A stretch of 64,000 nucleotides of DNA from Pseudomonadota bacterium (lineage in GTDB: Bacteria; Pseudomonadota; Gammaproteobacteria; Burkholderiales; REEB80): NCBI GenBank assembly GCA_018971485.1, contig JAGXAQ010000004.1:62001-126000 (forward strand), in the 5' to 3' direction. The translations under genes were made by a program, and so were the position numbers. The notes under the pieces are model-generated. The model was not told the origin of the DNA, did no database searches, and was given only the letters and a program-made list of their open reading frames with translations. This document shows, piece after piece, positions 35,185 to 45,898 of this stretch. Positions within the stretch are counted from its first letter, which is position 1, and every line of letters starts with the position of its first letter.

Positions 35185-36342
35185 ATGATTGATTCCTTTT
35201 CTGAAATCTATGACACTCACCCAGAAGTGAGTCTTGATTTCAAATTTGTTCAAGAGGCTGTAAGAAATGGAACAACAACCCCTTTTCTTTTGATTGATTT
35301 AGATTTGGTCAGAATTAAGGCGAGACGGTTTAAGGCAGCAATGCCACGGGTTCAGCCCCATTATGCTTTTAAAGCTAACCCCCACCCGGAAATTGCCAAG
35401 GTGCTTATTGAAGAGGGAGTCGGGTTTGAGGTTGCATCAATAGCCGAATTAGATGCTTTATTGGAATTAAATGTCCCGGCCCCGGAAATATTTTATAGTA
35501 ACCCAATAAAGTCAAGACAGTATTTGCAATATGCCGCAGCTAAGGGAGTGCAGTGGTATGTGCTTGATAGTGTCGATGAATTGCGGAAGATTTATAGTGT
35601 GAAGCCTGATGCGAGCTTATATTTGAGAGTTGATACACAAAATCTGGGCTCGGATTGGCCGTTATCAGGAAAGTTTGGTGCCACATTGACTGAATGCAAA
35701 GAGATTATCCAGGAAGCGGCACATTTGAAGGCAGATTTGGCTGGTGTGACATTTCATGTGGGCTCACAATGCCGGAATGTGGAAAATTGGCATGTTGGAA
35801 TAGATAATGCCAAAATGGTTTTTGATTTGATGGCTGAGTCAGGATTGGAGGTCCGGTTGCTTAATATCGGAGGTGGATATCCAGTCCGGCATGTTAAACC
35901 TATTCCCTCAATTGAGAAAATTGGAGAATCGGTCAATGATGCAATTGCTGATTTGCCTTCCTCGATTCGAATTATGGCTGAACCAGGACGCTATATGGTA
36001 TCAGACTCGGCCTATTTAATCAGTCGTGTTGTAGGGACTGCGGTTCGTGCTGGAACGAAGTGGGTATATCTAGATTCTGGAGTATTTCAGGGATTAATGG
36101 AGACTCATGAAGGATTTCAGTATGAAGTATATACCGATCATGATGGTCAGGATGAAATCCCCTGTACCGTTGCTGGTCCGACTTGTGATTCGATGGATAT
36201 TATGATGCGGGACGAAATGTTGCCGGCTGATTTAAAAGAAGGCGATTATGTTTATATTCCTAATGCTGGTGCCTATACAACAGCTTACGCGAGTAATTTC
36301 AACGGATTTTCCTTGCCACAAGTTTATATCTTAAATAAATAA
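35185..36342 (+). CDS. PLP-dependent ornithine/lysine decarboxylase (fold III, ODC type)
   Basis: Makes putrescine (or cadaverine). This is the alanine-racemase-fold, eukaryotic-like class, not the large inducible SpeF/CadA class. Lys63 in YAFKANPHP binds PLP. FHVGSQC near residue 190, LNIGGGYPV, MAEPGRYMV and GPTCDSMD with the active-site Cys334, then NAGAYTTAYASNFNGF, are all conserved. Length 385 is typical. GGAG lies eight bases before the ATG. The upstream 8-codon ORF suggests translational control. Preference for ornithine over lysine is likely from family resemblance but not proven by the sequence. It is convergent with folA. Confidence 0.9.
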   Translation: MIDSFSEIYDTHPEVSLDFKFVQEAVRNGTTTPFLLIDLDLVRIKARRFKAAMPRVQPHYAFKANPHPEIAKVLIEEGVGFEVASIAELDALLELNVPAPEIFYSNPIKSRQYLQYAAAKGVQWYVLDSVDELRKIYSVKPDASLYLRVDTQNLGSDWPLSGKFGATLTECKEIIQEAAHLKADLAGVTFHVGSQCRNVENWHVGIDNAKMVFDLMAESGLEVRLLNIGGGYPVRHVKPIPSIEKIGESVNDAIADLPSSIRIMAEPGRYMVSDSAYLISRVVGTAVRAGTKWVYLDSGVFQGLMETHEGFQYEVYTDHDGQDEIPCTVAGPTCDSMDIMMRDEMLPADLKEGDYVYIPNAGAYTTAYASNFNGFSLPQVYILNK

Positions 36343-36359
36343 GTAAAGAGCAGAAGGGG

Positions 36360-36848
36360 TTACTCACGTTCGTATATGATGAAGTCAAAATCAAGAGGGT
36401 GTCTTGAATCTTTAGGGTGGTGATGACGTTTGATTTCACGCCATATTTTGTGATTGATTATCGGGAAATATGTATCTCCCTGGATGATGGTGTTTATTTG
36501 TGTCAAATAAATACGATGCGCAAGATGCAGAGATTGTTTAAACAAGTCTCCACCCCCAACCAGGAAGATTTCATTGTCTTGCTTGCTTAACTCCAAGCTT
36601 TCTTCTAGAGAGTTTGCGCGAATGCAACCTGATGCATGCCAGGCAGGGTTGCGCGTGACTACAATTGTTTTTCGCCCCGGAAGTACCCGTCCAATCGCAT
36701 CAAAGGTTTTTCGTCCCATAATCATATGATGTCCTAATGTGATTCGTTTGAAATAATCAAGGTCATCGGGTAGATGCCATGGCATCTGATTGTTGATTCC
36801 CATAACACGATTTTTGGCTATTGCAACGATAAGTGAAAGAGGCAGCAT
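36360..36848 (-). CDS. folA: Dihydrofolate reductase
   Basis: Reduces dihydrofolate to tetrahydrofolate with NADPH. The start LIVAIAKNRVMGINNQMPWHLPDDLDYFKRIT contains the Met20-loop tryptophan and the catalytic Asp of the WHLP(D/E)D block. IMGRKTFDAIGRVLPGRKTIVVTRN and VGGGDLFKQSL bind NADPH. The track begins at 36860 without a ribosome-binding site; ATG 36848 has GGAA six bases upstream and gives 162 residues. A thymidylate synthase gene, the usual partner, is not in the window. It is divergent from aat. Confidence 0.96.
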   Translation of the reverse strand: MLPLSLIVAIAKNRVMGINNQMPWHLPDDLDYFKRITLGHHMIMGRKTFDAIGRVLPGRKTIVVTRNPAWHASGCIRANSLEESLELSKQDNEIFLVGGGDLFKQSLHLAHRIYLTQINTIIQGDTYFPIINHKIWREIKRHHHPKDSRHPLDFDFIIYERE

Positions 36849-36953
36849 TGAACGTTCCATTATTCAAATCGAAAAATATATCATGCCAGATAGAAGCCAA
36901 GTAGAATATATAGAAAACCGTCTAATCTGAAGTTCTTTTATTTTTGATTAATT

Positions 36954-37643
36954 ATGCTGACCTGGCTTGAAGAGGAACGAGACTTCCCGCCGCTAGAGCA
37001 GGCGCTTGATGAGCCTAATGGTTTGATTGCGATTGGCGGAGATTTGTCCGTCGATCGTCTTCTTTCGGCTTATTCTCGGGGGATCTTCCCCTGGTTTATG
37101 GCTAATCAACCTATTCTATGGTGGAGCCCAAATCCCCGTATGGTTCTTCTACCCCAAGAAATTCGAATTACTCGTTCTCTGGCTAAAACCCTCAGACATC
37201 TCCCGTACCAGATTTTTTTGGATAAGGATTTTGAAAAAGTGATTTGTGCATGTGCTCAGCCCAGGAAAAATCAGGATGGGGAAAGCTGGATTACCCCGGA
37301 TATGATCGATGCCTATATTGCTTTATTTAGGCAAGGATATGCTCATTCTGTTGAAGTCTGGCTAGATGGAGTGCTAGTAGGCGGGCTTTATGGAGTTGCT
37401 TTGGGCACCATGTTTTTTGGGGAGTCGATGTTCTCAAGTATTCGGGATGCTTCAAAAATTGCTTTGGTTGCATTAGCCCGCCAACTCGATCAATGGGGTT
37501 ATAAATTAATTGATTGTCAGGTGCCTTCACACCATTTATCCTCAATGGGAGCAAAGCTTATCTCTAGGCGGGAATTTGCAAACCAAGTTGCACAGTTGGT
37601 AAAATTGCCAGGTAAAACTGGATATTGGGGTAATTATGGCTAA
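36954..37643 (+). CDS. aat: Leucyl/phenylalanyl-tRNA-protein transferase
   Basis: Adds Leu or Phe to proteins with N-terminal Lys or Arg, marking them for ClpS-ClpAP. The 229 residues show the family start [30 protein letters not shown], then [39 protein letters not shown] and [16 protein letters not shown]. The ribosome-binding site is weak. The 3' end overlaps bpt by eight bases, so both N-end rule transferases are made together. Confidence 0.97.
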   Translation: MLTWLEEERDFPPLEQALDEPNGLIAIGGDLSVDRLLSAYSRGIFPWFMANQPILWWSPNPRMVLLPQEIRITRSLAKTLRHLPYQIFLDKDFEKVICACAQPRKNQDGESWITPDMIDAYIALFRQGYAHSVEVWLDGVLVGGLYGVALGTMFFGESMFSSIRDASKIALVALARQLDQWGYKLIDCQVPSHHLSSMGAKLISRREFANQVAQLVKLPGKTGYWGNYG

Positions 37644-38400
37644 TCTTCTTAATGAAGTACCGCGAAACCTTCAGTTTTATATTACCACCCCCTATCCTTG
37701 TAGCTATCTTACGGAAAAACAGGCCCGTTCTCAGGTTGCAACCCCCAGCCATCTTATCTCTTCAGATGTATATAGTAATTTAGTTCAGCTGGGTTTTCGA
37801 AGAAGCGGGATTTATATCTATCGGCCGCAATGCGATCGATGTCATGCCTGTGTTCCAGTGCGTATTGTTGTAGATGCTTTAAAACTATCGCGTTCTCAGC
37901 GACGCACATTGCGCAGGAATAATCATTTGCGGGCTTATATGCGTGAACTGGATTTTCAGGAAGAACATTATGATTTATACCGCCGTTATCAGGTTGCCCG
38001 TCATCCGGGAGGCGGGATGGACCAGGACAATGTCGAGCAATATTGTCAGTTTCTTCTCCAAAGTGGTATTGATACGAAGCTGGTTGAATTTTGTGACGCA
38101 ACGGCTGTTAGAATAGTTAGTATTATTGATGAAATTGAAGATGGTTTATCTTCTGTTTATACCTTTTATGATCCGGACCCACTTTTAGCAAGCGCAAGTT
38201 ATGGCACGTATAACATTCTTTGGCAAGCCCAGCTTTGTCAGGAGTTGGGACTTTCATATCTGTATTTGGGTTATTGGATTCACGAAAGTAGTAAAATGAA
38301 TTACAAAATTAATTTCCAGCCACTTGAAGGTTTTATCAATGGAAGCTGGCAACCGCTTACTCCGGATATGATCCAAAAGTTGGATTTTTCCGGTGTCTAA
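37636..38400 (+). CDS. bpt: Bacterial leucyl-transferase Bpt (arginyltransferase-like, UPF0446)
   Basis: Adds leucine to proteins with N-terminal Asp or Glu in the bacterial N-end rule pathway; E. coli lacks it. The 254 residues have [40 protein letters not shown] with the conserved CxxC pair, [21 protein letters not shown] and [20 protein letters not shown], as expected for the ATE1-like N- and C-terminal domains. It overlaps aat by eight bases. The aat-bpt pair is common in proteobacteria. Confidence 0.95.
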   Translation: MANLLNEVPRNLQFYITTPYPCSYLTEKQARSQVATPSHLISSDVYSNLVQLGFRRSGIYIYRPQCDRCHACVPVRIVVDALKLSRSQRRTLRRNNHLRAYMRELDFQEEHYDLYRRYQVARHPGGGMDQDNVEQYCQFLLQSGIDTKLVEFCDATAVRIVSIIDEIEDGLSSVYTFYDPDPLLASASYGTYNILWQAQLCQELGLSYLYLGYWIHESSKMNYKINFQPLEGFINGSWQPLTPDMIQKLDFSGV

Positions 38401-38546
38401 TCCCTTTATTGTTCCTTGGCTTTGTCCCGTAATGCCCATTCTCGGAATTAACCTGCGGGAGCCAAGAATATAAAATACTGTTACAATCCTGCAGACAGAA
38501 TGTGTCTATCTGCCGGTTTGATTTATTGTTGAGATTGGCCAAGTAA

Positions 38547-39524
38547 ATGTCTACGAAAACAGTTTTTCTTGATTTTGAGCAACCCATCGCAAGATTGATG
38601 GATAAGATAGAGGAGCTTGGACATGTCCAGGAAGGTTCCTCTGAAATGGATATTGCAGAGGAAATAGAACGGCTGCAAATAAAAAGGGTTGGCCTGACCC
38701 AGCAAATATATAACAAGCTTACTGCTTGGCAGATTTCCCAGGTTGCCCGCCATCCACAGCGGCCGAATACGCTGGAGTATATCCAGTATTTATTAACAGG
38801 TTTTGAAGAATTGCATGGGGATAGGGCTTATGCTGATGATCCTGCAATGATTGGCGGGATTGGATGGTTTGATGGTCAAGCAGTAATGGTTATTGGCCAT
38901 CAGAAAGGGCGCGACACGAAGGAGAAAATTTACCGGAATTTTGGTATGCCCAGGCCAGAAGGCTATCGGAAAGCCCTTCGATTGATGCGTCTTGCAGAAA
39001 AGTTCAGGCTGCCTATTTTGACTTTTATAGATACTCCAGGTGCTTATCCTGGTATAGGAGCAGAAGAACGGGGGCAGTCTGAAGCAATTGCACGTAATCT
39101 CTTTGACATGTCAGAGTTGAAAGTACCTATTATTTGTACTGTTATTGGTGAAGGTGGCTCTGGAGGTGCATTGGCAATTGGTGTGGGTGATGCAACCTTG
39201 ATGCTTCAGCATGCCATCTATTCGGTTATTTCTCCCGAAGGGTGTGCTTCTATTCTTTGGAAAAGCGCTGAAAAGGCAGAGCAGGCAGCTGATTCTCTTG
39301 GAATTACGGCTTCAAGATTAAAATCTTTGGGTTTGATTGATGATATTGTTCCTGAGCCTTTGGGAGGGGCCCATCGAGAACCAGGGTTAATGATGCAGAA
39401 CCTAAAAGCAGCTTTGTTGACCCATTTAACATTGATTCAGGCAAAACCGATTGAGGAATTGCTGGATATGCGTCATAGACGCTTGATGAGTTATGGTGGT
39501 TTTAAGGAAATTGAACAAAAATAA
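38547..39524 (+). CDS. accA: Acetyl-CoA carboxylase carboxyltransferase subunit alpha
   Basis: With AccD it moves the carboxyl group from biotin to acetyl-CoA, the first step of fatty acid synthesis. The 325 residues start with [17 protein letters not shown] and contain [76 protein letters not shown] and [11 protein letters not shown]. The ribosome-binding site is poor (AAGTAA). The end overlaps tilS by 32 bases if tilS starts at the first ATG. The accA-tilS pairing is widespread. Confidence 0.98.
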   Translation: MSTKTVFLDFEQPIARLMDKIEELGHVQEGSSEMDIAEEIERLQIKRVGLTQQIYNKLTAWQISQVARHPQRPNTLEYIQYLLTGFEELHGDRAYADDPAMIGGIGWFDGQAVMVIGHQKGRDTKEKIYRNFGMPRPEGYRKALRLMRLAEKFRLPILTFIDTPGAYPGIGAEERGQSEAIARNLFDMSELKVPIICTVIGEGGSGGALAIGVGDATLMLQHAIYSVISPEGCASILWKSAEKAEQAADSLGITASRLKSLGLIDDIVPEPLGGAHREPGLMMQNLKAALLTHLTLIQAKPIEELLDMRHRRLMSYGGFKEIEQK

Positions 39525-40842
39525 TCTTGAGTTCAGAATCAATACTGTTCTGGCCCGTTATGTTCGGCCAGGGCAGAAGATATGTGTTGCCTTATCAGGT
39601 GGGATGGATTCAGTGGCATTGCTTCATATCCTTGATAAGTTTCGTAATGCAATGGATATTGATTTAAGTGCGGTGCATATTAATCATCAGTTAAGTTTGA
39701 ACTCTTCTGAATGGGAAGATTTTTGTCGTCATCTATGTGATGAAAAAAATGTTGCCCTGACCATTGCCCAAGTTACCATTAGCCCTGATGGAATGGGTAT
39801 TGAAGCCTCAGCACGTCGGGCCAGATATGATGTTTTTCGACATCTGGATGCTCATTTTATTGCCTTGGGCCATCATTTGGATGATCAGGCTGAAACCCTT
39901 TTACTACAGTTATTGCGGGGGGCTGGAGTATCAGGTCTTTCAGCTATGCCTACTTTGCGTCAAATTCCGGGAGAACCAGGACTATTACGACCATTTTTGG
40001 ACGAACCCAGGGAGATTATTCGGCATTACGCAGAAGAGTCAAGCCTGAAATGGGTGCATGATGAGAGTAATGATAATATAGGTTTTGATCGAAATTATTT
40101 ACGCCATAAGGTTCTACCAGTCATAGGGTCGCGATTTAGTGCTTACAGGGAAACCTTTTCCCGGGCTAGCCGGCATCTTTCTGAATCACGTGTTTTGCTA
40201 GAAGATTTGGCTAAGATTGATGCTCAGGAAGCTATTGTTGATGGGCAGCTTGATTTGGCCGTGCTAGCGTTAATGCGGCGGGCCCGCCAGAAAAACCTTT
40301 TACGTTATTTCTTAAATTTGCATTCATTTGGAGCACCTTCTGCTGCGAATCTTGATGATATGCTTGATCAATTGCTCAATGCCCGTTCGGATTCGCAGGT
40401 CCTGATTCAGCTGTCAGTAGGACAGATCCGCTGTCATAAGGGTTTTGCTCATGTGATTCGGGATACGGTAAAACCAGCCGGTTGGGAAATCCTCTGGTCT
40501 GGAGAGCCTGAACTGGTGTTACATCCAATTGATAGCTTGTTGGTTGTAAAAAAAACGATTGGCTTGGGGGTTAGTCGAAAAAAACTTTTATCAGGGGTCG
40601 TTCAGATTCGTTCCCGGCATGGTGGGGAGCGGCTTCAGCCAGATTGCCGTCGTCCTCATCGAACACTTAAGAATTTGCTGCAGGAGGCGGCCATGCCTTC
40701 ATGGGAAAGATCTCTTTTACCACTTATTTATTGTGATGATATTTTGGTTATGGTTCCTGGCATTGGTATTAACTGTGATTTTCAGGCGAAACCAGAAGAA
40801 GAGGGCATTGTATTTGAAATTGTACGAAAGAATACAGTTTAG
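39493..40842 (+). CDS. tilS: tRNA(Ile)-lysidine synthase
   Basis: Converts C34 to lysidine in tRNA-Ile(CAU) so it reads AUA; essential in most bacteria. The ATP pyrophosphatase loop [16 protein letters not shown] lies near residue 33, followed by [42 protein letters not shown] and [20 protein letters not shown]. The C-terminal TilS substrate-binding domain ([27 protein letters not shown]-like region) is present. The start may be ATG 39493 or TTG 39511 (AAGGA close upstream). Length up to 449. Confidence 0.96.
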   Translation: MVVLRKLNKNNLEFRINTVLARYVRPGQKICVALSGGMDSVALLHILDKFRNAMDIDLSAVHINHQLSLNSSEWEDFCRHLCDEKNVALTIAQVTISPDGMGIEASARRARYDVFRHLDAHFIALGHHLDDQAETLLLQLLRGAGVSGLSAMPTLRQIPGEPGLLRPFLDEPREIIRHYAEESSLKWVHDESNDNIGFDRNYLRHKVLPVIGSRFSAYRETFSRASRHLSESRVLLEDLAKIDAQEAIVDGQLDLAVLALMRRARQKNLLRYFLNLHSFGAPSAANLDDMLDQLLNARSDSQVLIQLSVGQIRCHKGFAHVIRDTVKPAGWEILWSGEPELVLHPIDSLLVVKKTIGLGVSRKKLLSGVVQIRSRHGGERLQPDCRRPHRTLKNLLQEAAMPSWERSLLPLIYCDDILVMVPGIGINCDFQAKPEEEGIVFEIVRKNTV

Positions 40843-40900
40843 CCAGGATATTCCCTGATAATTTCTTGAGCTGCTTGATAAATTTCTCTATAAAGTTTAA

Positions 40901-41695
40901 TTAAATGGTGCTTGACGGAAAGATAATTTTTTGGTTTAGAATGATGTGAAATTGGTTGGGCATACCGATTGTTGCCAGCATATTAGGACCCATACGTTGG
41001 AAAATCCTCATAAGCTCTTCTTCGAGCTGGGTTCGAAAATAATTGAAATGTTCCGGGTTAAACCGTCGTTCCTTTAGCAGTCGGCCAGAAAAATCTGTTT
41101 CAGACAAACCTACAAGGAAACGGAGAAATTTCTTTCTAAAAGGTTGAACTTCCATTGGTGAGGCTGCGGGAAGAAGCATTTTTGGGTAACCTTGTTTTAG
41201 ACTTGCACTGAGATTGCGGCGTAATTTCAAAGCTGTTGCTGGATAATCAGAATGAATGTCTTTCTTGTTGTAGAACGCACCAGCAAGTATGACCTTAGAC
41301 CCTTGCCCTAGAAATTCAGCGATGATGTTCTGGCTCTGAAGCATTAGATCAGGCCCAACTGGTTTACCTAATACATAAGTGCCTTCAGGAGCATCAATTA
41401 GGATATTGACAGGGATAGCGAATAGCTCGCGTAATTTGGGTAATGGATCAAGTAGTTCCTGCCCAATCTCGGTTTCAGTCAGGTCTTGTACAACTTCGTT
41501 AAGCATTGAAAATGTTTTGTCTGGGAAGGTATGTAATACTGAACGGATTAATTCAAAATCACCTGATTCAATGCTAGTTCTTAATTGTAGTACAAGAGCG
41601 TTGTATAGGGGATCACGTTCATAGCTGATGCAACCCGATTTCTCCCATTCTTGGCATAAATTTAGTAGTCTGACGAAAATTGGGTCGTTATGCAT
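40901..41695 (-). CDS. Uncharacterised 264-residue protein coupled to prfC
   Basis: I do not recognise this protein. It is soluble, with no signal peptide or membrane helix. The first 100 residues look helical (PIFVRLLNLCQEWEKSG..., SVLHTFPDKTFSMLNEVVQDL), followed by a part rich in short hydrophobic strands (VNILIDAPEGTYVLGKPVG, GSKVILAGAFYNKKD) and a helical basic C-terminus (LEEELMRIFQRMGPNM). Its ATG shares one base with the prfC TAA stop (TAATG) and has no ribosome-binding site, so it should be translated by re-initiation from prfC. Codon use looks like its neighbours, so recent transfer is unlikely. A role linked to release factor 3 is only suggested by coupling. Confidence 0.75.
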   Translation of the reverse strand: MHNDPIFVRLLNLCQEWEKSGCISYERDPLYNALVLQLRTSIESGDFELIRSVLHTFPDKTFSMLNEVVQDLTETEIGQELLDPLPKLRELFAIPVNILIDAPEGTYVLGKPVGPDLMLQSQNIIAEFLGQGSKVILAGAFYNKKDIHSDYPATALKLRRNLSASLKQGYPKMLLPAASPMEVQPFRKKFLRFLVGLSETDFSGRLLKERRFNPEHFNYFRTQLEEELMRIFQRMGPNMLATIGMPNQFHIILNQKIIFPSSTI

Positions 41696-43272
41696 TAAAA
41701 TAATTCACGTGTTTCAAGAAAGCTGATCGAACTAAATCGTTCTTGAGCCAAGTTCAGGTTGATTCTGTTAGGAGCAAGATAAACTAAATCACCAGCACCA
41801 TCTTTTGCGATATTTAAGGTATGTCGATTACATATTTCTTTTAGTTCCATTTCGGATCCCCTTAACCATCTGGCGGTTGAAATATCGACGTTTTCAAAAC
41901 GAACATCTACCCCATATTCATGTTCAAGGCGGTGGGCAACGACGTCAAATTGTAACATGCCAACAGCGCCTAGAATGAGATCGTTTGATGAGACAGGTCT
42001 AAAGAGTTGTGTTGCACCTTCTTCAGCCAGTTCATGTAAACCTTTATGTAACTGTTTTATCTTTAATGGGTTTTTAATTTGGGCCCGCCTGAATATTTCT
42101 GGAGCAAAACATGGAATCCCGGTAAATTTTAATGGCTCATTTTCGGTAAAAGTATCTCCTAAACGGATTGTTCCATGGTTAGGGATTCCAATGATGTCTC
42201 CAGCATAAGCTTCATTGGCAGTATTTCGATCCTGTGCCATGAATGTTATGGCGGCATTGATCATAACTTGTTTGCTTGTTCGGGCATGGTATATTTTCAT
42301 TCCGCGCTCAAATCGACCAGAACAAACTCTCAGAAATGCAATGCGATCACGGTGCTTTGGATCCATGTTGGCCTGTATCTTAAATACAAAACCGGAAAAT
42401 CGTTCCTCATTTGGTTGTACAGAACGTGATTCTGTAGCCCTGGGTAGGGGGGGAGGGGAAATTTCAACAATGGAATCCAGAAGATCCTGCACTCCGAAGT
42501 TATTCATGGCAGATCCAAAGAACACTGGAGTTTGATGTCCGGAAAGATAGTGGTTCAAATTAAATGAATCTGAGGCACCTCGAACGAGCTCGATTTCATC
42601 TCGAAGCTCCTGGGCTCTGCTTCCACCAAGAAGTTCATCCAGTCTGGGATGGTTAATGCCTGTAATAACTTCATTGATTCCTTTTTCAGCGAGCGGATCG
42701 AATATGTCGATTGTGTCACGAATGAGATTGTAAGTTCCCCGAAATTGTTTTCCCATGCCAATGGGCCATGTAATTGGAGTTGTTCTTATTTTTAAGATGG
42801 ATTCAATTTCATCCAGCAATTCAATGGGATTACGTCCTTCGCGATCAAGTTTGTTGATAAAAGTTAAAATGGGCGTGTTACGTAACCTGCATACATTGAG
42901 AAGCTTGATGGTCTGGCTCTCAACGCCATTGACCGAGTCAATAATCATTAAGGCAGAATCGACTGCTGTTAATGTTCGGTAAGTATCTTCAGAAAAGTCT
43001 TCATGGCCTGGAGTATCAAGCAGGTTAATCATGCAGTCACGGTATGGAAACTGCATTACACTTGATGTAACTGAAATCCCCCGTTGTTTTTCAAGTTCCA
43101 TCCAGTCAGATATAGCATGGCGTGAAGCTTTTCTGGCGCGTATAGCGCCAGCCATATGTATTGCTTTGCCAAACCAGAGCAGTTTTTCAGTTATGGTTGT
43201 TTTGCCGGCATCGGGGTGAGAAATAATGGCAAATGTACGACGACGTTGGATTTCTTCAGCTAGTTTGGACAC
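41695..43272 (-). CDS. prfC: Peptide chain release factor 3
   Basis: A GTPase that removes RF1/RF2 from the ribosome after termination. G1 is [16 protein letters not shown] near residue 18, G2 region [14 protein letters not shown]3 [16 protein letters not shown] and G4 [12 protein letters not shown]. Domains II and III follow ([40 protein letters not shown]). Length 525 matches E. coli RF3. It is divergent from ndk. The unknown 264-aa gene follows in a TAATG overlap. Confidence 0.98.
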   Translation of the reverse strand: MSKLAEEIQRRRTFAIISHPDAGKTTITEKLLWFGKAIHMAGAIRARKASRHAISDWMELEKQRGISVTSSVMQFPYRDCMINLLDTPGHEDFSEDTYRTLTAVDSALMIIDSVNGVESQTIKLLNVCRLRNTPILTFINKLDREGRNPIELLDEIESILKIRTTPITWPIGMGKQFRGTYNLIRDTIDIFDPLAEKGINEVITGINHPRLDELLGGSRAQELRDEIELVRGASDSFNLNHYLSGHQTPVFFGSAMNNFGVQDLLDSIVEISPPPLPRATESRSVQPNEERFSGFVFKIQANMDPKHRDRIAFLRVCSGRFERGMKIYHARTSKQVMINAAITFMAQDRNTANEAYAGDIIGIPNHGTIRLGDTFTENEPLKFTGIPCFAPEIFRRAQIKNPLKIKQLHKGLHELAEEGATQLFRPVSSNDLILGAVGMLQFDVVAHRLEHEYGVDVRFENVDISTARWLRGSEMELKEICNRHTLNIAKDGAGDLVYLAPNRINLNLAQERFSSISFLETRELF

Positions 43273-43528
43273 GGAGATAATTAGGCTTTCGGTAGGTTAG
43301 CTTATGCAAGGTGATATGGGAATTGCGAGGTAAGAGTTAATAAAATCAACCTTATCTTTATGAGTTTAGAATTATACTAATTTTAAACCTAATTGGTAAG
43401 TAAATGCACAAATTTAAGTGTCCTAAACAAGCAGATTCAGTGGTTTGTTTATGTTTCAAAACCAATCTGGACAGTGTATATTTAAAGAATTTGTAAATAA
43501 GCATGTTATATTAATTGGAGAGTTTCAC

Positions 43529-43954
43529 ATGGCAGTTGAACGTACCTTATCAATCATTAAACCGGATGCTGTTGCTGATAATGTTATTGGACAGATTTAT
43601 TCAAGATTTGAACGAAGTGGCTTAAGAATTGTTGCGGCACGAATGATGAGATTGTCACGCGAGCAGGCTGAAGGATTTTATGCGGTACATCGCGAGCGTC
43701 CCTTTTTTAATGATCTGGTTGAATTTATGATTTCTGGGCCAGTTATGATTCAGGTGCTTGAGGGTGAAAATGCAATTTTAAAAAATAGGGATTTGATGGG
43801 CGCAACTGATCCTAAAAAGGCAGAACAAGGAACAATTAGGGCTGACTTTGCTAAGAGTATTGATGCAAATGCCGTTCATGGGTCTGATGCGCCGCAAACA
43901 GCCATTAATGAAATAGCCTACTTTTTTCCGGCCTTGGAGATTCTCTCACGCTGA
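43529..43954 (+). CDS. ndk: Nucleoside diphosphate kinase
   Basis: Makes NTPs and dNTPs from diphosphates. The ORF track begins at 43445, but the true start is ATG 43529 ([15 protein letters not shown]), with GGAGAG upstream. It gives exactly the standard 141 residues. The catalytic histidine lies in NAVHGSDAP near residue 117, and [20 protein letters not shown] is diagnostic. Its stop overlaps the rlmN ATG (TGATG). It opens a long plus-strand run of translation and envelope genes. Confidence 0.98.
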   Translation: MAVERTLSIIKPDAVADNVIGQIYSRFERSGLRIVAARMMRLSREQAEGFYAVHRERPFFNDLVEFMISGPVMIQVLEGENAILKNRDLMGATDPKKAEQGTIRADFAKSIDANAVHGSDAPQTAINEIAYFFPALEILSR

Positions 43955-45042
43955 TGCCGCCGAATTTACTTGATTTTGATTCTGTTAGCCTAACGAAATT
44001 TTTCGCCACTTTGGGTGAAAAGCCGTTTCGTGCTCACCAATTGATGCAATGGATGTATCGAAAGGGAGTGGTAGATTTCTCTGAAATGAAGGATCTGTCC
44101 AGTTCATTAAGAACCAAATTGGCCGAGCAGGCTGTGATTGAGTTACCCAAAATCAGGGAAGAATATTCTTCAGGAGACGGTACAAAAAAATGGCTGTTTG
44201 ACGTGGGGCATGCCAATGCCATTGAGACAGTATTTATACCAGAACAAAATAGGGGAACGTTGTGTGTTTCAAGCCAGGTTGGATGTGCGCTTGAATGCAC
44301 TTTTTGTTCGACAGGGCGCCAGGGATTCAACCGGAATTTAAGCACTGCTGAAATTATTGGTCAGTTATGGTGGGCAAATAAGGCACTAGGCCGGGATCCA
44401 AAAGGTGAACGTGTTATCAGCAATGTAGTGATGATGGGTATGGGGGAGCCTCTTGCTAATTTTGATGCTGTTGTTTCAGCTATGAAAATTATGCTTGATG
44501 ATCATGGGTATGGATTATCCCGTCGCCGGGTTACTTTGTCGACATCAGGACTGGTACCTGCTATGGATAGGCTTCGGGAGCAACTGCCAGTTTCATTGGC
44601 TGTATCATTGCATGCGCCGAATGATGCCCTGCGGGATTTATTGGTTCCAATTAATAAAAAATACCCCCTTTCTGAACTTATGTCTGCATGTACCCGTTAT
44701 CTTGATACAGCACCACGTGATTTCATTACATTTGAATATGTGATGCTTGCAGGTGTTAATGATAGTGAAATGAATGCCAGGGAATTGGTAAAGCTCCTGA
44801 GTCAGCTTCCCTGTAAGCTTAATCTTATTCCTTTTAACCCATTCCCTATGTCTGGTTATGTCCGTTCTTCTTCAGAATCAATCAGGCGTTTTGCGATTAT
44901 AGTCCGGGAGGCTGGAATTGTTGTGACAATACGTCGTACACGTGGGAGTGATATTGATGCAGCTTGTGGGCAGCTGGCTGGTGAAGTTAGTGATCGTACG
45001 AGACGTTTAGATAAACGAGCTTCAAGGATTCATTTTTTATGA
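43954..45042 (+). CDS. rlmN: 23S rRNA/tRNA m2A methyltransferase RlmN
   Basis: A radical SAM enzyme that methylates C2 of A2503 in 23S rRNA and A37 in some tRNAs. The cluster motif is [11 protein letters not shown] (CxxxCxxC) near residue 112. [48 protein letters not shown] and [14 protein letters not shown] are family blocks; the second catalytic Cys lies near the end in [12 protein letters not shown]. Length 362 is normal. It is coupled on both sides: TGATG with ndk and ATGA with the TPR lipoprotein gene. Confidence 0.97.
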   Translation: MPPNLLDFDSVSLTKFFATLGEKPFRAHQLMQWMYRKGVVDFSEMKDLSSSLRTKLAEQAVIELPKIREEYSSGDGTKKWLFDVGHANAIETVFIPEQNRGTLCVSSQVGCALECTFCSTGRQGFNRNLSTAEIIGQLWWANKALGRDPKGERVISNVVMMGMGEPLANFDAVVSAMKIMLDDHGYGLSRRRVTLSTSGLVPAMDRLREQLPVSLAVSLHAPNDALRDLLVPINKKYPLSELMSACTRYLDTAPRDFITFEYVMLAGVNDSEMNARELVKLLSQLPCKLNLIPFNPFPMSGYVRSSSESIRRFAIIVREAGIVVTIRRTRGSDIDAACGQLAGEVSDRTRRLDKRASRIHFL

Positions 45043-45800
45043 GGAACTGGTTGATATCCATTGTATTGTTAATCTTGTCAGGGTGTGTAACAAGTGGAAC
45101 AAACCAGTTGCAGGCCCAGGAAAAAGGGCCTGCTTATCGAGCAAAGTTGCATACTGAATTAGGTGCGACCTATTATAGCAGGGGGCAGTATATCGTTGCC
45201 CTTAAAGAACTTAAAACTGCTCTTTCTGATGATTCAAGCTACGCTCCGGCATATGAAGTTCTTGGATTGGTTTATTTTCATTTTAAAGAAAATGAGAAGG
45301 CGCGCCAGAGTTTTATTAAAGCCTTATCCATTACTCCGAACAATCCTGGCCTGTTAAATAATTATGGATGGTTTGTGTGCCATACAGGTAGCCCGGCTAA
45401 AGCCATGCCATATTTTCGTCGTGCATGGGATAACCCTTTGTATGCTACACCTGAAAAAGCTTTTGATAATGCGGCATTTTGTTCCTTAAAGCAAGGAAAA
45501 ACAAGGATTGCACTGGGTTATTTTGAACAGGCTCTTCATGTTCAACCACAGGATGTTCTGGCTACCTATCAACTTGCTTTACTTTATTTTAATGAGGCTG
45601 ATTATAAGAATTCTCAGATATTTTTGAACAGGTTATTTAGACTGGCCGGTAATACGCCACAAGGATTATTGCTTCAAGTTCGTCTTGCTCATCGCAAGCA
45701 TGAGCTAGATGAACAGAAACGGTTTGCACTAAAACTTATCCATAAATTTCCTGACTCCCCACAAGCTCAGGTTGTTCAACAAAAATACGGGATAAATTAA
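45039..45800 (+). CDS. pilF: PilF/PilW-type TPR lipoprotein
   Basis: A 253-residue lipoprotein with a signal peptide and lipobox (IVLLILSGC, Cys16) followed by about six tetratricopeptide repeats, for example [24 protein letters not shown] and [20 protein letters not shown]. In homologues it helps the type IV pilus secretin reach and assemble in the outer membrane. Its place between rlmN and rodZ is the conserved proteobacterial locus. No other pilus genes are in the window, so a pilus role is inferred from family and position. It overlaps rlmN in ATGA. Confidence 0.9.
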   Translation: MRNWLISIVLLILSGCVTSGTNQLQAQEKGPAYRAKLHTELGATYYSRGQYIVALKELKTALSDDSSYAPAYEVLGLVYFHFKENEKARQSFIKALSITPNNPGLLNNYGWFVCHTGSPAKAMPYFRRAWDNPLYATPEKAFDNAAFCSLKQGKTRIALGYFEQALHVQPQDVLATYQLALLYFNEADYKNSQIFLNRLFRLAGNTPQGLLLQVRLAHRKHELDEQKRFALKLIHKFPDSPQAQVVQQKYGIN

Positions 45801-45898
45801 GCGTTCATCTTATAGATCAGTATCTTTTATGTGATAACTTATAAAGGAGGGGCTTTTAAGCTGTTCTTGAGACAACTTAATGATGCCGAAAAAGGTTT

